Below, piece after piece: positions 6,391 through 6,857 of a DNA stretch of 6,857 nucleotides. The position numbers and the translations under genes are program-made. Origin of the DNA: Bryobacterales bacterium (GTDB taxonomy: Bacteria > Acidobacteriota > Terriglobia > Bryobacterales > Bryobacteraceae); contig DOZZ01000020.1 in the NCBI GenBank assembly GCA_003517725.1, positions 1 to 6,857 on the forward strand, in the 5' to 3' direction. The notes under the pieces are model-generated. The model saw only the letters and a program-made list of their open reading frames with translations. It was not told where the DNA came from and made no database searches. Position 1 is the first letter of the stretch; each line of letters starts with the position of its first letter.

Positions 6391-6857
6391 TTAGTTCTCC
6401 GGCAGGATGGACTTCAACTTCTCGGCCAGCCCCGCCGAAGAATAAGGTTTCTGAATGAACCCGGCAATGCCTTTGCCGGTAAACCGCCGTACGGCTTCCA
6501 CCTCGTTGTAGCCGCTGGACAAGAGCACGCGGACATTGGGCTGCATGGTTTTGAGGATCCGAAACGCCTCTTCCCCATTCATCACCGGCATGGTCATGTC
6601 GAGCAGGATGGCCGCGACTTTGTCGGCGAGAACCTGGTACAGATCCACGCATTCCTGGCCGTTTTGCGCCACCACCACGGCGTAGCCATAGTGTTCGAGC
6701 ATGAGCTTGGCGGTACGCCGGATAATCTCCTCGTCGTCGACGACCATGACCAGCTGGTTGGCGCCGCGAGGTTTCTTCGGGTTCTTCGGCGGGTTCTTTT
6801 TCGGGGGGGTTTCTTCGGGACTTTCTTCGACTTTCTTCGGGACAGCCTGAAGTGCAT
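6391..6857 (-). CDS. Receiver domain at the C-terminus of a larger protein, probably a hybrid histidine kinase (5' end outside window)
   Basis: The minus-strand frame ends at 6391-6393 and stays open to the right edge, with 154 visible codons. The last 120 or so residues are a response-regulator receiver. Counting from the Met at 6747, it has the acidic pocket Asp4/Asp5, phospho-acceptor Asp50 in LLDMTMP, the switch Ser77 in LLSSGYNE and Lys100 in IQKPYS. The LSSGYNE and GFIQKPY wording is typical of receivers at the end of PAS-containing hybrid sensor kinases. The ATG at 6747 is unlikely to be the start: it cuts into the first strand (NQLVMVVDD), has no ribosome site, and no ATG, GTG or TTG lies upstream in frame within the window. 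Before the receiver is a linker of about 27 residues rich in Pro, Lys and Glu. Such a receiver would take a phosphoryl group from a kinase, probably its own N-terminal part, which is not visible. The gene converges on the sulfatase gene with a 12-base gap and no terminator hairpin in it. Confidence 0.85.
   Translation of the reverse strand, partial: ALQAVPKKVEESPEETPPKKNPPKNPKKPRGANQLVMVVDDEEIIRRTAKLMLEHYGYAVVVAQNGQECVDLYQVLADKVAAILLDMTMPVMNGEEAFRILKTMQPNVRVLLSSGYNEVEAVRRFTGKGIAGFIQKPYSSAGLAEKLKSILPEN
6772..6840 (-). repeat. Degenerate CCGAAGAAA repeats encoding the Pro/Lys/Glu linker
   Basis: On the minus strand CCGAAGAAA occurs at 6840-6832, 6818-6810 and 6780-6772, with variants at 6830-6821 (TCGAAGAAAG) and 6789-6781 (CCGAAGAAC). 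Copies are spaced by numbers of bases that are not all multiples of three. The same DNA is therefore read as Pro-Lys-Lys in some copies and Glu-Glu in others. A run of seven C (7 G on the plus strand, 6803-6809) sits in the middle. This is consistent with growth of the linker by DNA slippage, and the product is a flexible charged linker. Confidence 0.65.

Noticed and set aside
6594..6857. A minus-strand frame starting with ATG at the window edge and encoding an Arg/Lys-rich peptide.
   Set aside because: It is an alternative frame of the linker repeat and the receiver gene. The basic composition comes from the AAG/AGA repeat and it has no domain.

Overview
The window looks like a GC-rich piece of chromosome from a Gram-negative heterotroph, most likely an Acidobacteriota member of the Solibacter/Bryobacter type. 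This placement is inference. It rests on an Oar-like outer-membrane receptor of about 1,100 residues with an N-terminal carboxypeptidase-regulatory-like domain, a secreted sulfatase-fold enzyme fused to C-terminal TPRs, and strong avoidance of A/T-rich codons. No RNA gene, insertion sequence, CRISPR array, phage or defence gene could be supported.

Layout. Bases 1-218 hold no convincing gene. They contain a short tandem repeat (55-80) and a cluster of direct and inverted GGGACAGACG-type repeats (142-197) that can fold into a hairpin just before the first gene. Bases 219-1232 (+) encode a D-2-hydroxyacid dehydrogenase with complete catalytic and NAD-binding motifs and an unexpected N-terminal signal-peptide-like segment. 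The 110-base gap after it has a perfect TATAAT (1268-1273), and a strong ribosome site precedes the next gene. Bases 1343-4654 (+) encode the TonB-dependent receptor. Its stop is followed, with almost no gap, by a secreted alkaline-phosphatase-superfamily ('sulfatase') protein with TPRs, ending at 6378. The junction carries a perfect 14-bp inverted repeat (4674-4715). It lies inside the 5' end of the sulfatase reading frame and covers one of its candidate ribosome sites. Twelve bases further on, a convergent minus-strand gene (6393 leftward stop, open to the right edge) encodes a receiver domain joined to a Pro/Lys/Glu linker. It is probably the C-terminus of a larger hybrid kinase.

How the genes may work together. 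The receptor and the sulfatase-like enzyme are tightly spaced, both appear exported, and they probably share the 1268 promoter, so a shared role in uptake or processing of an external substrate is reasonable. The substrate cannot be read from the sequence. The dehydrogenase and the receiver gene look like independent neighbours. The points most worth a second look are the junction hairpin, the replacement of the sulfatase formylglycine motif by T-L-P-A-H, the export signal on a normally cytoplasmic dehydrogenase, and the frame-scrambled repeat with a C7 tract in the receiver linker.
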